Source: Chara braunii
Lineage: Eukaryota > Streptophyta > Charophyceae > Charales > Characeae
Direction: 5' to 3'
DNA length: 64,000 nt
Assembly (NCBI GenBank): GCA_003427395.1
Contig: BFEA01000060.1
Location: 2,460,155 to 2,524,154 of the forward strand
The notes under the pieces are model-generated. The model was not told the origin of the DNA, did no database searches, and worked only from the letters and a program-made list of their open reading frames with translations. A program made the translations under genes and the position numbers. Positions 23,118-34,041 of this stretch are shown here, piece by piece (within the stretch, counting starts at the first letter, position 1; the number at the start of each line of letters is the position of its first letter).

Positions 23118-23840
23118 GAAGACTTCTGATTTTGACTGGGCGTATTGATTTGTATTTCGTCCAGGGCAACTCGGAGATTGGCTCCATTCTCTGGCCTAGC
23201 AATTTGGTTCATCTTTCTTTGACTGCAGGCTCCGGGTCCTTTGTTTTCAGTAGTAGTTTGTAACCCATTCTGACTGTGTACTGAGTTATGTGCCTGGGGG
23301 TCTTACATGTTCTGTTACTGCCTGAGGTCCAAGCCCATTCGTTTTTTTTTTTGTTTTTTTTTTTTTTTTTAAACCGGGCCCAGTGCCCAAGGCTGATATT
23401 ACCAATGAAGATGTTGAGGCCGGGGTCCTCACAGTCTACCTGGAGTGACAAAAACGTCTCGGTCGAATTCTAGATCTTGAATTGTTGTATCTACTTGAAA
23501 TATAGTCTTCGGCCAGATTCCCCAGTGTCCAAAAAAAGAGTGTATGAGTTCAGGGTCTCTTCTTGTGGATTGATGTTGTGGATGGACAGGGTTTTAGGGT
23601 TGGTCCGATCTATTGGGAAGGAGGTGAAGACTCCTGCAAAGTCTGATCCAGGAGATCTGCGGTAAAATTGATAGGCTCTTTGTGGTACCGTTTCCTGGGT
23701 CAGAACTCCCCACTCCCCTGATTTCCAAGAGAGGCCCTCTTTTAATAGGTCCTTCCAGCTGACCGGAATGTTGTTGATTATTGTTGCCAGATTCATACGC
23801 TGAGCGCTTGTGATGTCCATAAATGCCATAGCCTGTGGCT
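23118..23840 (-). mobile_element. L1 LINE ORF2 fragment split by a retroposon
   Basis: Minus-strand L1 ORF2 C-terminal region in two blocks. 23840-23466 gives IINNIPVSWKDLLKEGLSWK, GEWGVLTQETVPQRAYQFYR and, in a shifted frame, WPKTIFQVDTTIQDLEFD. 23340-23118 continues with EWAWTSGSNRTC and YTVRMGYKLLLKTK. The blocks are collinear with the LINE at 26.9-29.8 kb, so the intervening 125 bases are an insertion. At 23,118 it is fused head-on to the next LINE copy in the middle of the IKIRSL region. Confidence 0.75.
23341..23465 (-). mobile_element. Short retroposon 3' end with poly(A), inside an L1
   Basis: A T-rich run (23341-23370) followed by AAACCGGGCCCAGTG...GATATTACCAATGAAGATG and TTGAGGCCGGGGTCCTCA. 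The same block after a T-run occurs at 38060-38150, so it is the conserved 3' end of a retroposon family (SINE or another LINE). It interrupts a collinear L1 coding sequence. Confidence 0.65.
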
Positions 23841-23849
23841 GAAAGAACA

Positions 23850-25613
23850 GCTTTCTTCACCTTCTTCTTGGAGTTACTGGCGAAATTCTGCATAGTCTGG
23901 TGCTTTAGCGTGCCTTCCGCCTGGAGTGATGCTGTGTTTTTGGTCTTCGACATGTAGCGCAGTTGCATTGGCTCTGATACCACGAGCATCGTTCCCCCAA
24001 TGAAACTCCAGTAGTTGATGTCTTCATTACGTACCAGCTTCAGATTGCTGTCGTAGCTCTTCTCAAATTTCGTGAGCACTTCCTTTTCCAATTCCCACGA
24101 TGCACTATCAAATTTGTATCCGATTACGATACATACTTCATCTACCATTCTCCAACCCGCACAAGTTTCCTGTCCGCCCCTAAAGAGTTCAGGAACTTTG
24201 CTTCTGCCATGGCACAGGGGACTGCGCTCGTAGTTTCGCCCATTGGTATGCCCACCAACTGCCTTTGAATCTCTTCCCCTCATCGCATGTAGGCTTGCTT
24301 CAGGTTGTACTGAGCCAACTTCAAGATCAAATTGAGTCTTGATATGTAGCCATCCTCCCTCCATAGAGTCTTCGGCATCACACAGGTCTTTCCTCTGACT
24401 GCTGTACGTACTTGCTTCCAGCCTCTTGCTTCAAAGTACCGTAAAAGCTCCGCAACGACATCTTCCACTCCACCATGTGGTATCGAGAAAAACATTTCCT
24501 TGATATCGTAGCAGTGCCCAATTGCTCCAGTGCATTCCTCATTCTTCAACTCACGGGTCACACCCTCCAGCTCATCACACATCATCTGTACCGAACTGAG
24601 ATGGAAGTTGGATTGCCTCGAAAACCTGGTGATCAGGCAGTGCAACGCCCTTGCACACCCTCCGCTGTCCAACTATCGCTGGATCACCACAAGCTGGTGC
24701 AATTGGCCTCCATTGAAGGTCCTTGTCCTTCAGAATAATGTATGCCTTTCCAAGTCTCCCACCTGTTTTCCAACCTCCTGCCTGTTGTAGTCCTTCCTCT
24801 TGGTAGTCCTTTCTACAATTCTTGAGTACTTCTTCCTCTATCGTGAACACCCTTTCGTAGTCCACATTCCACACAAAGATTTTACCGAAGGCATGCCGGT
24901 GTAGCACCGGGCATATCAGTGTTGTATCTCCTGCATTGCTGTCGATCAAGGCGTGTACTAGCCCCTCATATTGTGAAATACATTCCTTCACTTCCGAATC
25001 TGTCCACGCTTCGCTCGTATGATGTCTTCGTCTATTGCAGCCTTCCCCGTCTATATCCTTGCATGGCTCCCCTTTAAGATGTGTTGTTGCCTCCAGTATG
25101 CTGCTCCTCGCGCAAGACAGGCCAGTTCGTTGGCTATCCCTGGTAATGTTCTTCGAGTTCTTCACAAGCGTCGGAATTCCTGGTATCAGCAAATCTGGTC
25201 CGTTGATGGCCCTCAAACTTTTCCAAAGCAAACTTGGAACCGCGACAGTCAAACCATGTCACCTTAGTGAATTTTCAATGATTGTGAATCACCTCCATAA
25301 CTGTCTTATTCCTGGTGTTCACAACTCTTACTTTTCTCTTTATGTAAGTAGCGACAACCTCATCCTTCACTTTTCTATCTACCACCGATTCCCTGATCCT
25401 TCGTACCTCGCTTTTCACTATCTCAGAGCTGTGCGAATATTTAACTGTGACCTTTCTTTGTATACTTACCCCCGACTTTCGTCTAACAGCTCTATGGATC
25501 TTAATCTTCATAGCATTCCTGGTTGCCTTCTTCCCGAACAGTCCCGTTGTCCTGTAAAGACTAACCAGTTGTTCATATATGCATCTGTTATTTATCTTAA
25601 ATGAAAATGACAA
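23850..25613 (-). pseudogene. Decayed reverse transcriptase, possibly Penelope-like or another non-L1 lineage
   Basis: Minus frames 25613-25275, 25252-24575, 24672-24280 and 24364-23850 form one collinear protein with frameshifts. RT motifs can be seen: AYIILKDKDLQWRPIAPAC, motif A CYDIKEMFFSIPHGG, motif B QLVGIPMGETTSAV (third frame, near 24,230), motif C RMVDEVCIVIG (a DE in place of the usual DD), then WSFIGGTML near the motif-D/E region. The motif A form (DIK.MF..IPH) recalls Penelope-type RT (DV.sLYTnIPh), not L1 or gypsy. An Arg/Lys-rich N-terminal part precedes it. No GIY-YIG endonuclease was recognised. The reading frame is disrupted and motif C is altered, so it is dead. Confidence 0.55.
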
Positions 25614-26615
25614 AATGCTCAGAAAGCCAAACAGTCTGTGATTCTCGACTTCCCGTCGTCGTCCGTGCCATAGACAGGTGTTATGTGCCTGATTGAATTA
25701 CGATCCACAGCAAATTCACGCACCCCCGTACATGCATGCAATTGCAAAGCAGACTTGGAGGGGGGGAATCCACACAAATCCGGAAAATGATGCGCAATGG
25801 AAGCCCAAAATATGCACATAAAACTGAATTACGAATTTCAATTTTAATTCCCCTTCCACCTCCAATCAATCACGAGTCATGACTCATCTGTCCAAGAATC
25901 TCAACCAGGACTTCACTTACACCGCCGTTCAGTTCCCCGGCAGCAATCAAGGAATTTTAATGGAGCCTTCAACTCCCTCCTTCGACCTCCGAACCCCGGG
26001 TATGGTACTCCACTATAATGGGGCCCAGACCCCGCAAGTCCGCAGGTCTAGAGCACTGATCTGGCGCCTATCAGATGACACAATCCACAGCGCCTCCCCT
26101 CTAGCAGCGCCCGTAGCTCCCATGGAGAAGAAGAACAACATTCAATGAAGAAGAAGATAAATCCACCAGCACAATGAAGAAGGTGGATATGGCTGCCTTC
26201 GAAGTTACTGATGATGGCAGCACCTCCAACCTTCAAACAACACCTCACCACGAGGAGGAGACCAGGGCCAGGGGGCGACAGTCACCCTGAGCTGGCTTCA
26301 GGAGCGCGGCAACCCCAGCTATGACCGCCCACCGATGTCATGAAGCAGGAGCACCTGTGCTGGAAATAGCTCTGCTCGTTTTCCTTCCCGTCCAACCAGC
26401 CGAATGAGAAAAGAACCCAAAACTAGTCGCCCCCAGCCTACTTCAGCCCCGGCTCTCCTAGACCTAAGACAGACCAAACAGCAACTCCTATCTGGCCGTC
26501 CAAAGCAGTCCGATCTACGGCCCGACAGTCAAGATCTACCTGCACGTATCTAGACCAGAAACTGGCAAGGGGAATCTAGTCCAAGAAAAGGCCTACAGGC
26601 CTACCGATTTCTTTT
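25614..26615. other. No recognisable gene
   Basis: Mixed sequence with short frames on both strands (for example plus 25879-26148) and no domain, TIR or tandem structure that I can support. It may belong to flanks of the surrounding retroelements. Confidence 0.4.
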
Positions 26616-26905
26616 TCTTTTTTTTTTTTGAAAGTTGAAACCATTTCTCAACAGACCAATCACAAGTCACTTCAGAAAAAAGCACAAAAATCAGAAAGAA
26701 ACAGAACTATGAACTTTGAAGTTAGACTTTCTTTTCTTTTTTTCTTTTTTTCTTTTTCTTTTTTTTTTTTGAAAGTTGAAACCATTTCTCAACAGACCAA
26801 TCACAAGTCACTTCAGAAAAAAGCACAAAAATCAGAAAGAAACAGAACTATGAACTTTGAAGTTAGACTTTCTTTTCTTTTTTTCTTTTTTTCTTTTTCT
26901 TTTTT
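26616..26905. repeat. Two-copy tandem repeat of about 142 bases with T-rich tail
   Basis: The unit GAAAGTTGAAACCATTTCTC...ATGAACTTTGAAGTTAGACT plus a (TTTC)n/T-run occurs twice with no visible difference (26631-26771 and 26772-26905). The second copy runs into the tail of the LINE at 26,906. The frame through both copies is a repeat artefact. Confidence 0.9.
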
Positions 26906-27308
26906 TTTTTAAAACAGGGCCTTGTGGTCCTGGATCCTTCTATTCTGGGGAGCGTCAGTCCGGTTCCTATTCCACCGGCAAGTCAGAATACACATTACAT
27001 TACAGCAGAAACACACGCTTCCTTCCGTTTGGCCAAAGGACCCCTGAGCAGCATTGATTACTCCACCAATGTAGGAGGATTGACTGTCAGCTTGCCGTGT
27101 CACACTCTTTCCTTTCAGACCTGAAAACCAGTTCTGCCGAATAGTTCTAAGTCACCTAGAGGGGGCTTGCCCATAGTTTCTGCATACCTGAGAATTCCCA
27201 ACTCATCTGCCCTGCCCGAGCGTCTTGGTATCCCCTATCCCATTGAGTCTATCCCTTTCTTTTAAGCGCTATCAAAACCCTAGGCCCTAAACCCTCAACC
27301 TGTAGAAC

Positions 27309-28250
27309 TTACTGTTCCTTCTGGGTTGGTTCTGTTGCCTTTGGGTGGTAGAGGAGCCTGTATTCCTTGTACCCTAACTCCATCGTCCCCTGAGTCGACC
27401 TCGTCCATAGAAGTGGTAGTATAGGTTCGTAGCTTTTCTTTAGGAGTCTGATCAGGAGGTGCCTTGCCCATGCACAGCTATTTGCAGCCGAACACATCTT
27501 CCTGAGTTTGAGTTGTGCCAGTCCTTCCAGCAGATGTGGTCGTCTCGTAACTCAGCAACTTTCCCGCTTAGCAACCATACCTTGCTGAAGCTCAGTCTCG
27601 CCTTCTTTTGTTGTTCCTCATCCTCCGACCATGATAATTTGATTTTCCGCCCTCTGCAGAGGATTTCAGCTTGTATCAATGTTTTCGTCTCTGCCCAGAT
27701 CATCTCTCGTGGGTTGGACACTCTTTCGATCGTTCTGCTGCATCTTTCCTTCCATATGACCCATAAGGTCACCTTCCTGATGAGTCCAAACCAAATCCTT
27801 TCCGCTTTCCGGAGTTGCTCAGGGAGGTTAGTCAGAAGGAGAAGTTGGATGGCTTGTTCGGGGAAAGGGGTCGGGAAAAGGAAATCCCAGAGGGCCGAGG
27901 CTCTCGCCCAGTAGTCTGTTGCCTCCCTACAGTGCAGCAAACAGTGAACAATGTCCTCTACCGCGTCCTCCGCACAAACCAGACACCGATCTGAACTGTT
28001 GGGGTCTGAGGGCTTTCGCCTAGCGTGTAACCATTGGTTAACTGGCAGTGCCACGTAGGTTATCAGCCATTGAAGGCTTCTGATCTTGATTGGCCTAATG
28101 GATTTGTACTTCTTCCATTGAATTTGTGTGAGACTGTCTGCCTCCTGGCCTAGTAGGGTCTGCCATCTCTTCTTGATGATGGGGTCTGGGGTTTTAGTTT
28201 TAGTTGACAGCCTATACCCTAGTCAGACTGTGTATTTATGAATTGGAATC
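27309..28250 (-). pseudogene. L1 ORF2 C-terminal zinc-binding (zf-RVT-like) part
   Basis: The main frame, 28054-27452, starts inside the conserved region (ALPVNQWLHARRKP). It carries the Cys/His motif CLVCAEDAVEDIVHCLLHC followed by REATDYWARASALWDFLF, then a helical segment (QQKKARLSFSKVWLLSGKV). Such domains end plant L1 ORF2 proteins and probably bind template RNA. The short frame 27497-27309 overlaps the 3' UTR start. A frame change near 28,060-28,200 separates it from the upstream coding block. Confidence 0.8.
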
Positions 28251-28768
28251 TTGGACTTAATGTTCTTTGTCTTGTCTGGTGTCCATGCCCATTCTGTTGG
28301 GTCAAACTCTAGGTTGTGGACCGCCGTGTAAGGTCTGAAGATTGATTTTGGCCAAGAGCCAAGGACCCTAACCTTCCTAAGTAGGAAGAAGTCCATGACT
28401 ATTGATTTTACTTCGCTGTTGAGGATGACTGGCGTTCTGGAGGTAGTCGTGGAGATTGGGAAGGAGAGGAAGGTGAGATCGGTGGTTGAGCCTTGTTGCA
28501 TGTGGGAAAACTGAAAGGCTCTGGAGGGGGTAGTTTCTTGTATCTTAAGTCCTCATTCTCCCGGCTTCCATGGGGCGGCTTCGGCCAAAATGTCCTTCCA
28601 TTCTTGTGGGATACGGCTGATGATGTACTGGAGATTGGGTCCACGTCTGTGGCATCCTTTTAGCTGAGAACTAACTTCCTGTTCCGTCTTCCACTTCTTT
28701 CCCTCTTCGCTCCATAGATGAGCGATTTTCCATATCCCGTTTTTTTATCCAGGAGAGCCATCTGTGTT
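28251..28768 (-). pseudogene. L1 ORF2 middle part, frameshifted
   Basis: Minus frames 28644-28408 and 28501-28223 each cover part of one protein segment: SPVILNSEVKSIVMDFF-type sequence, then RKVRVLGSWPKSIFRPYTAV and HNLEFDPTEWAWTPDKTKN. Upstream near 28,640-28,740 is an IAHLWSEEGKKW-like stretch that also begins the plus-strand copy at 35.7 kb. At least two frameshifts are present. Confidence 0.72.
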
Positions 28769-29818
28769 CTAGGGGGAGGGGATTGTCTCCCTCATTTGAC
28801 ACCCTTTGGTTCCCAAAGAGTGGTTGTCTAAGTACTTCATCCTTAAACCTCGGTCTATTGGACTTTTGGGCATTATCTTTCTCCAGATCTGAATCAGTGC
28901 TGACCAGTATGGAGTAGGGGGTCTGTAGATTTCCGTTCTATCATCCCTTCTTCGATTCCTACGTCCCGTGGTCAAGGCCCAATCCTTATTCATGATCCAA
29001 AAGAGACCTGACATGTCGTTTGGCGAGGGCACTGGAGCTAGAGATCTGATACTGTCTGAGGCTAACTTGTTCCAGGCACTGTCCGGGTCCATCAGCAGTT
29101 TAATTATCCACTTGATCTGGAGGGCTTTCGTCTCTGTTCCAGGGTCAATAATCCCTAGGCCTCCTTTTTGCGGGGTTCTTGTGACGTAGTGCCATGCGAC
29201 CTTAGACATACCATTCTCTTTATTTGGGTCACCTGACCATAAATAGGACCTGGCTCTTCTGTTTAGGTCTTTGATGGAATTATCCGGTATTGTCCAAATA
29301 GAAGCTATGTACCACATCATTGAGAAGACCGACGTATTGAGAACCAGGGCCTGACCGAAAAGGGATGTAAATACATTGCCCCATCTTCCTAATTTGTTGA
29401 TTTGTTTAGTCAATATGTTCTGTCCCGTTTGGGGTGCTAGACCTTCCCTTGTCATGAATATGCCAAGGTATCTGGTGGGGGATTCTGGTGTTTCCCATAG
29501 CATGGTAGCTTCCTCTCCTTCTAATTGGAGAGGTTCCTCCTCGGATAACCACCAACCTATTGTTTTTCTCCAATTGATCTTCATTTCTGAGGCCAGTCTT
29601 AAAGCTTTCATTGCTTTGGCCAAGGTCCTGAAAGAAGAGTCTGATGCTCTGATTAGTACGGTCAGGTCATCTGCAAACATGGTAGCAGTCGGGAAGTCTA
29701 TTCTGTGAGCCGAGCCTGTATTGAGGACTGGGAGTCTGTGAATCGATGGGTCCTTACGTAGGAAAGAAGCGATGGCCTCCATCACAAATAAGAAGATCGA
29801 CGGGGCCAGCGGATAGCA
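28769..29818 (-). pseudogene. L1 ORF2: end of RT and connecting domain
   Basis: A 350-codon open stretch. It has motif B/C surroundings APSIFLFVMEAIASFLRK, then motif C MFADDLTVLIRASD with the catalytic Asp pair intact, MKINWRKTIGWWL, the thumb-like KYLGIFMT-type block (TRYLGIFMTREGL), and the conserved RRARSYLWSGDP and GGLGIIDPGTETKALQIKWI segments of plant L1 elements. The first ten residues are not LINE sequence. It ends at a stop before the frameshifted middle part. Confidence 0.88.
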
Positions 29819-30479
29819 GAGCAGAAAAGGACAAAACGACAAAGGCTGAGAGGCCTAAGACTGCTAAATAGAGACTAAAAACAACAGATCTAAGGGTCAA
29901 GCCCAAAAGGGCTCAAAGCCAACAAACAACGCACACAAGCTACAGGTGACGGGATAAAGTCCCGCAAGGCTCAAAACAAAGAAACAACAAACACGACCAC
30001 ACCGAGTTAGTGTACAACCCGCCTGAAACCTGCAATTCATTGCACAGGGCCGTCCTAGGCTGACTCAAAATTCTACAAAGCACGAGTTTGTTACATTCAG
30101 CTACCGTCCGTGCACTATATATTTTAACGAACGTAGCTTGTTCGCCTTCCTGGCAAAGGTTCCTAGCTCGTCTGAGTTGTAATTGCTTCTTCTCATACCG
30201 GATGTCAGACATTCTAGCCAGTTGATTAGCGACATTCTAGTCCTGGTGTCGGTTCTGAACATTATCACTGTTTTCCTTGTCTTCGGATCTCCTCATTATC
30301 AGTGTTCTCTTCTTCCTCTGTGTCTCCTATTCCTCATCCCACCCTGCTTTGCGGCACCCATGGTGTTGAGACATGGGGACAAATCACAAATAAGGTAGCT
30401 CTCAAACGCAAAATCGTCAACGCCAGTCGTATGTGTGATCCGGATCACTACGAAATTGTCTGGCCAGGAGCAGATGGAA
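29819..30479. other. No recognisable gene
   Basis: Sequence beyond the truncation point of the LINE. There are short frames only and no tandem or inverted structure I can support. Confidence 0.4.
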
Positions 30480-31320
30480 GAGTTTGGACGAGAACATGAC
30501 TTCAAGTGAGGACGCGTCATCATCATCATCTTCGAGTGACTTGGGTGAAGATAATGAAGAACAGGCACTAAAGATAGTTTGAAGGATAAGAGAGGAGAGA
30601 CAGCGGAGGAACCTGACAAAGAAGAAGCAGACCAAAGGCAAGATGAAGGGAAAACAACCCGTCACTGCCTAAGAAAAGGTGAGTGCGTGAGAAGAACACA
30701 CACGACTCCTATGATGAAGACTAGTATGTCCGAAGAGCAGAACTCACCCTTGATGGATGGATTCAAGGGTATCGAGGCGGGCTAGTCATAGCACGGTTTA
30801 GTCAAGTATAGACTTTCAGTGATGGAGTATTCAAAGAAATAGGTTCCACAGCTGCGGGAGATATGTGATAAGCAAGGTATACGTTCAACAAAAAAAAATG
30901 AGACGGTGGCGAAACTAGTCAGAAGGCAAACAGAAAAGGTGTATGGAGGATTTTCACTACTCCGATGACTGCGGAGAATGAGACGAAGACAAGAATAGAG
31001 CTGGTAGAAGACAGAGCTGAGAAGTCACCTGCTGACGTTGTTAAGAGGACGATCACGGCTAGGGGAAAAGCAAAATGTTGCGAGAAACCGAGGGTCATTC
31101 TCTATTCCACTACGCCACAGCAATCGGACTCAAAGTCAGATCAGATCGACTCTCGAAGCCCCCTTCGGTTGTGGGGCTAAGGAGTTATTTGGAAGAGCGC
31201 TTGTACACGGGGAAATCCCTTTGGGGCCAGGGATGCACCGGTGAACCTTTGGCAAGAGTTGAAAGGACTTCGGCAACGACTATCGCCCCACTCGGTTTGA
31301 ATGGAGAATGCCGCTGGTTG
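30480..31320 (+). pseudogene. Retroelement relic with a SAP-like helix-extension-helix stretch
   Basis: The plus strand carries a Ser/Asp/Glu-rich part (near 30,495-30,570) and, near 30,848-30,955, VPQLREICDKQGI followed by NETVAKLVRRQTEKVYGG, the pattern of a SAP/HeH DNA-binding module. An open stretch from 31075 (HSLFHYATAIGLKVRSD) has no recognised fold. Stops are frequent. Gypsy RT and integrase relics lie downstream on the same strand (33.3-35.7 kb), so this may be the gag-like part of the same dead element. That link is inference. Confidence 0.4.
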
Positions 31321-31372
31321 GAGAAATATCTGGACAAGATATACGTGGAAGAAGACACGTTGGAGATGCAGA

Positions 31373-31492
31373 CCGTGGGGGAAGAAGATCTACGTCGGCT
31401 GTACAGTGAGGCCGATCCTTGTCATCGCCAGTCCGTGGGGGAAGAAGATCTACGTCGGCTGTACAGTGAGGCCGCTCCTTACACCGGTGGCG
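31373..31492. repeat. 60-base direct repeat, two copies
   Basis: The unit with GTGGGGGAAGAAGATCTACG and TCGGCTGTACAGTGAGGCCG is present twice, with period 60 and only small differences at the unit ends. Confidence 0.9.
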
Positions 31493-31499
31493 TGGACAT

Positions 31500-32300
31500 C
31501 TGTACGCAGCCGAGACAGCCTCCCTGGGAAAAATGTCAAAACTTGCCTTGCTTTCTCCTCTTCTTCTTCTCTTTGTCAACCGCCCTTCGTCGGGATGCTG
31601 TCTTGGGACGTGCTCACATAGCGGGCGACTTCATCACTTTTTCCATCCCTGGTTTGAGGACCTTCTCCCCCATCCCATTCGTCATTGCGTCCGCCGCTTC
31701 TTTGTTAGCTTGTTTCTGCTGTCTTCACTTCTCCTCAATGTCGGCCTGTAGTTTCAGCTTCATTTCCTCCGTTCTCCTGGCTAATGCAGTTCCGTTTTTT
31801 ATCCTCTTCTTTCGTAAGCTTCTGTTGCTCTTCCTTTGCCTTCCGCTCTCGCTCTTCCTTCCCAACAGTCACATGCTATGTGACCTGCCTTACCCCACTC
31901 ATAGCACACTGGGTCATTCCTACCTCTGTTCGCGTTTCCCACGTATCCCGATTATTCCCGCTCGTCCCGTTGTTCATGTTGCTTGTGTTGTTAGCGTTCC
32001 CTCCTTCGCCTCCGTACATTCTCCTCCTCGTAACCTCTTTCGACAGCTCACTGTGATCGGTTATACTACCATCCTATCCTTCGTCGTCAAATTCCTCACT
32101 GCAGGTATCACATATACCGAAAAAAGACCAATGAGAGTTCAACCTCCAAACAGTCAAAACCTTCTCCCTCATGCGCCAGCCCGAACTCACAACGCACCAT
32201 GGCCCGATCTTCCCGTAATGTAACAGACAATGTACAATCCTCCAACAAGTTTCATCGGCCCACACGGAATCATCAGGAAGGAGTAGTCTCACGAGTACTT
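31500..32300 (-). pseudogene. Retrotransposon gag relic with degenerate zinc knuckle
   Basis: On the minus strand near 31,915-31,865 the reading NDPVCYEWGKAGHIACDCW is a CCHC knuckle (C-x2-C-x4-H-x4-C) with the second Cys changed to Trp. It is followed by Lys/Glu-rich coiled-coil-like sequence (KEEQQKLTKEEDKKR, RQQKQANKEAADAM), as in many plant retroelement gag proteins. The gene is riddled with stops. It lies opposite to the plus-strand relics on both sides, so it comes from a different element or an inversion. Confidence 0.55.
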
Positions 32301-32644
32301 CTGCCGAAAGAGAGTCCACAGGCGTTGCCTCTCCTCTATTTATCTACTTTTGTTCCTTCTCGTCGTACTTTCTACGCCAAACAGACTCATGGTACGTGCG
32401 TTCCCGCCCATATTCAAAACCGAATCCAAAAACAAAATCCGCACATAAATACCTAAGCATGCAAAGGGATAAAACTAAAAACTCGCAAGGTCCTAATGCG
32501 CGTCTGGTCGGAGCCTAATATCCACATTCCATGGTCTTCCCCGCACAGTTGCAAAAAGACAAAATTACAAAAACCGAAAGTTCCCAAGTACACAGCTCCT
32601 GACCGCGGTACTTCACAGGCATTGCCTGTCCCGTCTTTTGGAGT
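32301..32644. other. No recognisable gene
   Basis: Short stretch between the gag relic and the MITE. Nothing supported. Confidence 0.4.
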
Positions 32645-33081
32645 CAGGGCACGCTCACACTGCGGTAGCAAATCCGTATAAATTGCGAAAATGGGTTGGG
32701 CCGAATTGGGGTATTTGGGACGTTTCAGGTCACACTGCGTTCACACCGCGTTCCCATTTCGCTAAAGACACGGTTGCTACCGTGCCATCAGGGTGCTGCT
32801 GTTTGGGGGTTCCAGTCACACAGAAGTAACCCCAAATATAGAACGTACATGTTCCCTTTTGAACTTTGCATTCATTTACAAAAATTAAATAAAAAAAGAA
32901 TAAGGATTTTGAGATAACCTCTGGAGGTTACCGCAAATTCCTCAAACCCGTGGCCAGGCAGGCCACTGACAAATGGGTTTGGGAATGGGGTGTTTGGGGT
33001 CGGAACCATTGTGTGTGACCAGCCGTGTGCACATTTTTTTGGGAGTTTTACGGTTTTGGTACCCAGTGTGAGCGTGCCCTC
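32645..33081. mobile_element. MITE with CAGGGCACGCTCACACTG ends
   Basis: The left end CAGGGCACGCTCACACTG and the inverse right end CAGTGTGAGCGTGCCCT match over about 17 bases. Similarity continues inward (GGTA.CAAA.CCGTA). It is 437 bases with no coding capacity. The CAGGG start resembles hAT-type termini and a hAT relic is present in the window, but no 8-bp duplication was found. Confidence 0.75.
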
Positions 33082-33299
33082 AGACAGTTGAAGTCAGAGA
33101 TAACCTCCCAGTTGTCTCCCAAGGATATCTGTAGCCAAAAATCGGTTCAGAACCGTGTCCGCGAGGTCCCCTTGTTTGAGCCCCGTGGCTATCCTTCCAA
33201 TATCACGTCGAAGATGCGTCCTAGCCCACATAGAAGGCTATTCCCCGTAGTTTTGGCAGATGAAGATGGAGTCGGCCGGAGGATAAGAAGATAGCCGTA

Positions 33300-33990
33300 A
33301 CTCAAGACTGGTCGAGGCCCTAGAACATAACTGAACTGCGATCATACCAAGGGTTAGTTAATTATAATAGGAAGTTTGTGTGCAACTTCAGTTCGATTGC
33401 AGACCCATTGCATAGAGCGTTGAAGGAGGAGGCAGTTGGGAGTGGGACAAAGGCTGCAGGTCAGCTTTTTAGAAACTGAAGAAGATTCTTATCAAATAGC
33501 CTGTGTTGAAGATTGCAAACCCTTCCCTACCATCTGTAGTGATAACGAATACCAACAAGTATGGGATAGGCACTGTATTACAACTAGACAAGATGATGGG
33601 AACGGGTAAACGCATGCCAAGCGAGAAAGTAGCCAACCCTACTTATGAGAGAGATTGTATGGCCTGTCTAAAGCACAAGAAAGACGTGGAGGACCTCCCT
33701 CCTAGGTAGGCATTTTAAAGTGTACTAAAACCACGAGACACTTTGTTGGCTCAAGACATGCAAAGGTGTAGCCCAAGCTAGCTAATTGGGCATAGGGGAT
33801 GGATGAGCTTAAACCAGTGAAGGGTAAGTACAATGTACCCACTGATGTGAAATGGATGAATTGGACTTTGAACATAAAACAGTGAAGGGTAGTACAACGT
33901 ACCCACTGATGTCCTGTTCCAGTGGGCTAATCAATTTGGCTCCATAGTTACCTATCTTGATGTAGCACAAGATCTGCATCAAAAGATTAG
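33300..33990 (+). pseudogene. Ty3/gypsy RT end and RNase H relic
   Basis: The plus strand reads YNRKFVCNFSSIADPLHRAL (the conserved YYR.Fi..fs.iA.PL..L after gypsy RT), then a segment equivalent to LKKiL..aPVL, a degenerate RNase H first block (NTNKYGIGTVLQLDK) and, near 33,640, NPTYERDCMACLKHKKD, equivalent to Y..rEkE.lA......R. It has many stops and frame changes, so it is long dead. Confidence 0.72.
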
Positions 33991-34037
33991 AGATGCATAT
34001 TAGAAAGCCCCTGTACTCGGTGAGATAATTAGCAGAG
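33722..34037. other. Decayed gypsy sequence, no clear domain
   Basis: Between the RNase H relic and the TTAA insertion. It contains two imperfect copies of an AACCAGTGAAGGGTA.GTACAA.GTACCCACTGATG block (about 33,811-33,852 and 33,879-33,912). No motif is readable. Confidence 0.4.
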
Positions 34038-34041
34038 TTAA

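Larger units (their letters stand above)
26900..29818 (-). mobile_element. 5'-truncated L1 LINE, best-preserved copy
   Basis: Poly(A) end at about 26,890-26,910. The 3' UTR (26,912-27,120) contains the CCGGTTCCTATTCCACCGGC block shared with the copies at 19.9, 20.9 and 37.5 kb. ORF2 coding extends to 29,818. The 5' edge lies inside RT, just before motif C (YPLAPSIFLFVMEAI). It is truncated, so it lacks the endonuclease and the first half of RT. Beyond 29,818 the sequence is unrelated. Confidence 0.88.

Noticed and set aside
26628-26912. 94-codon frame with a repeated peptide
   Set aside because: It is the translation of a tandem-duplicated T-rich repeat.
31075-32223. 382-codon plus-strand frame
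   Set aside because: It crosses a 60-base tandem repeat and lies antisense to a gag zinc-knuckle relic. Its second half is the reverse of Lys/Glu-rich coding, giving artificial Leu/Phe/Ser-rich sequence.
32301-32644. Possible LTR of the gypsy relics between 30 and 36 kb
   Set aside because: I searched for TG...CA boundaries, a PBS (TGGTATCAGAGC type) and a PPT near these relics and found none that pair up.
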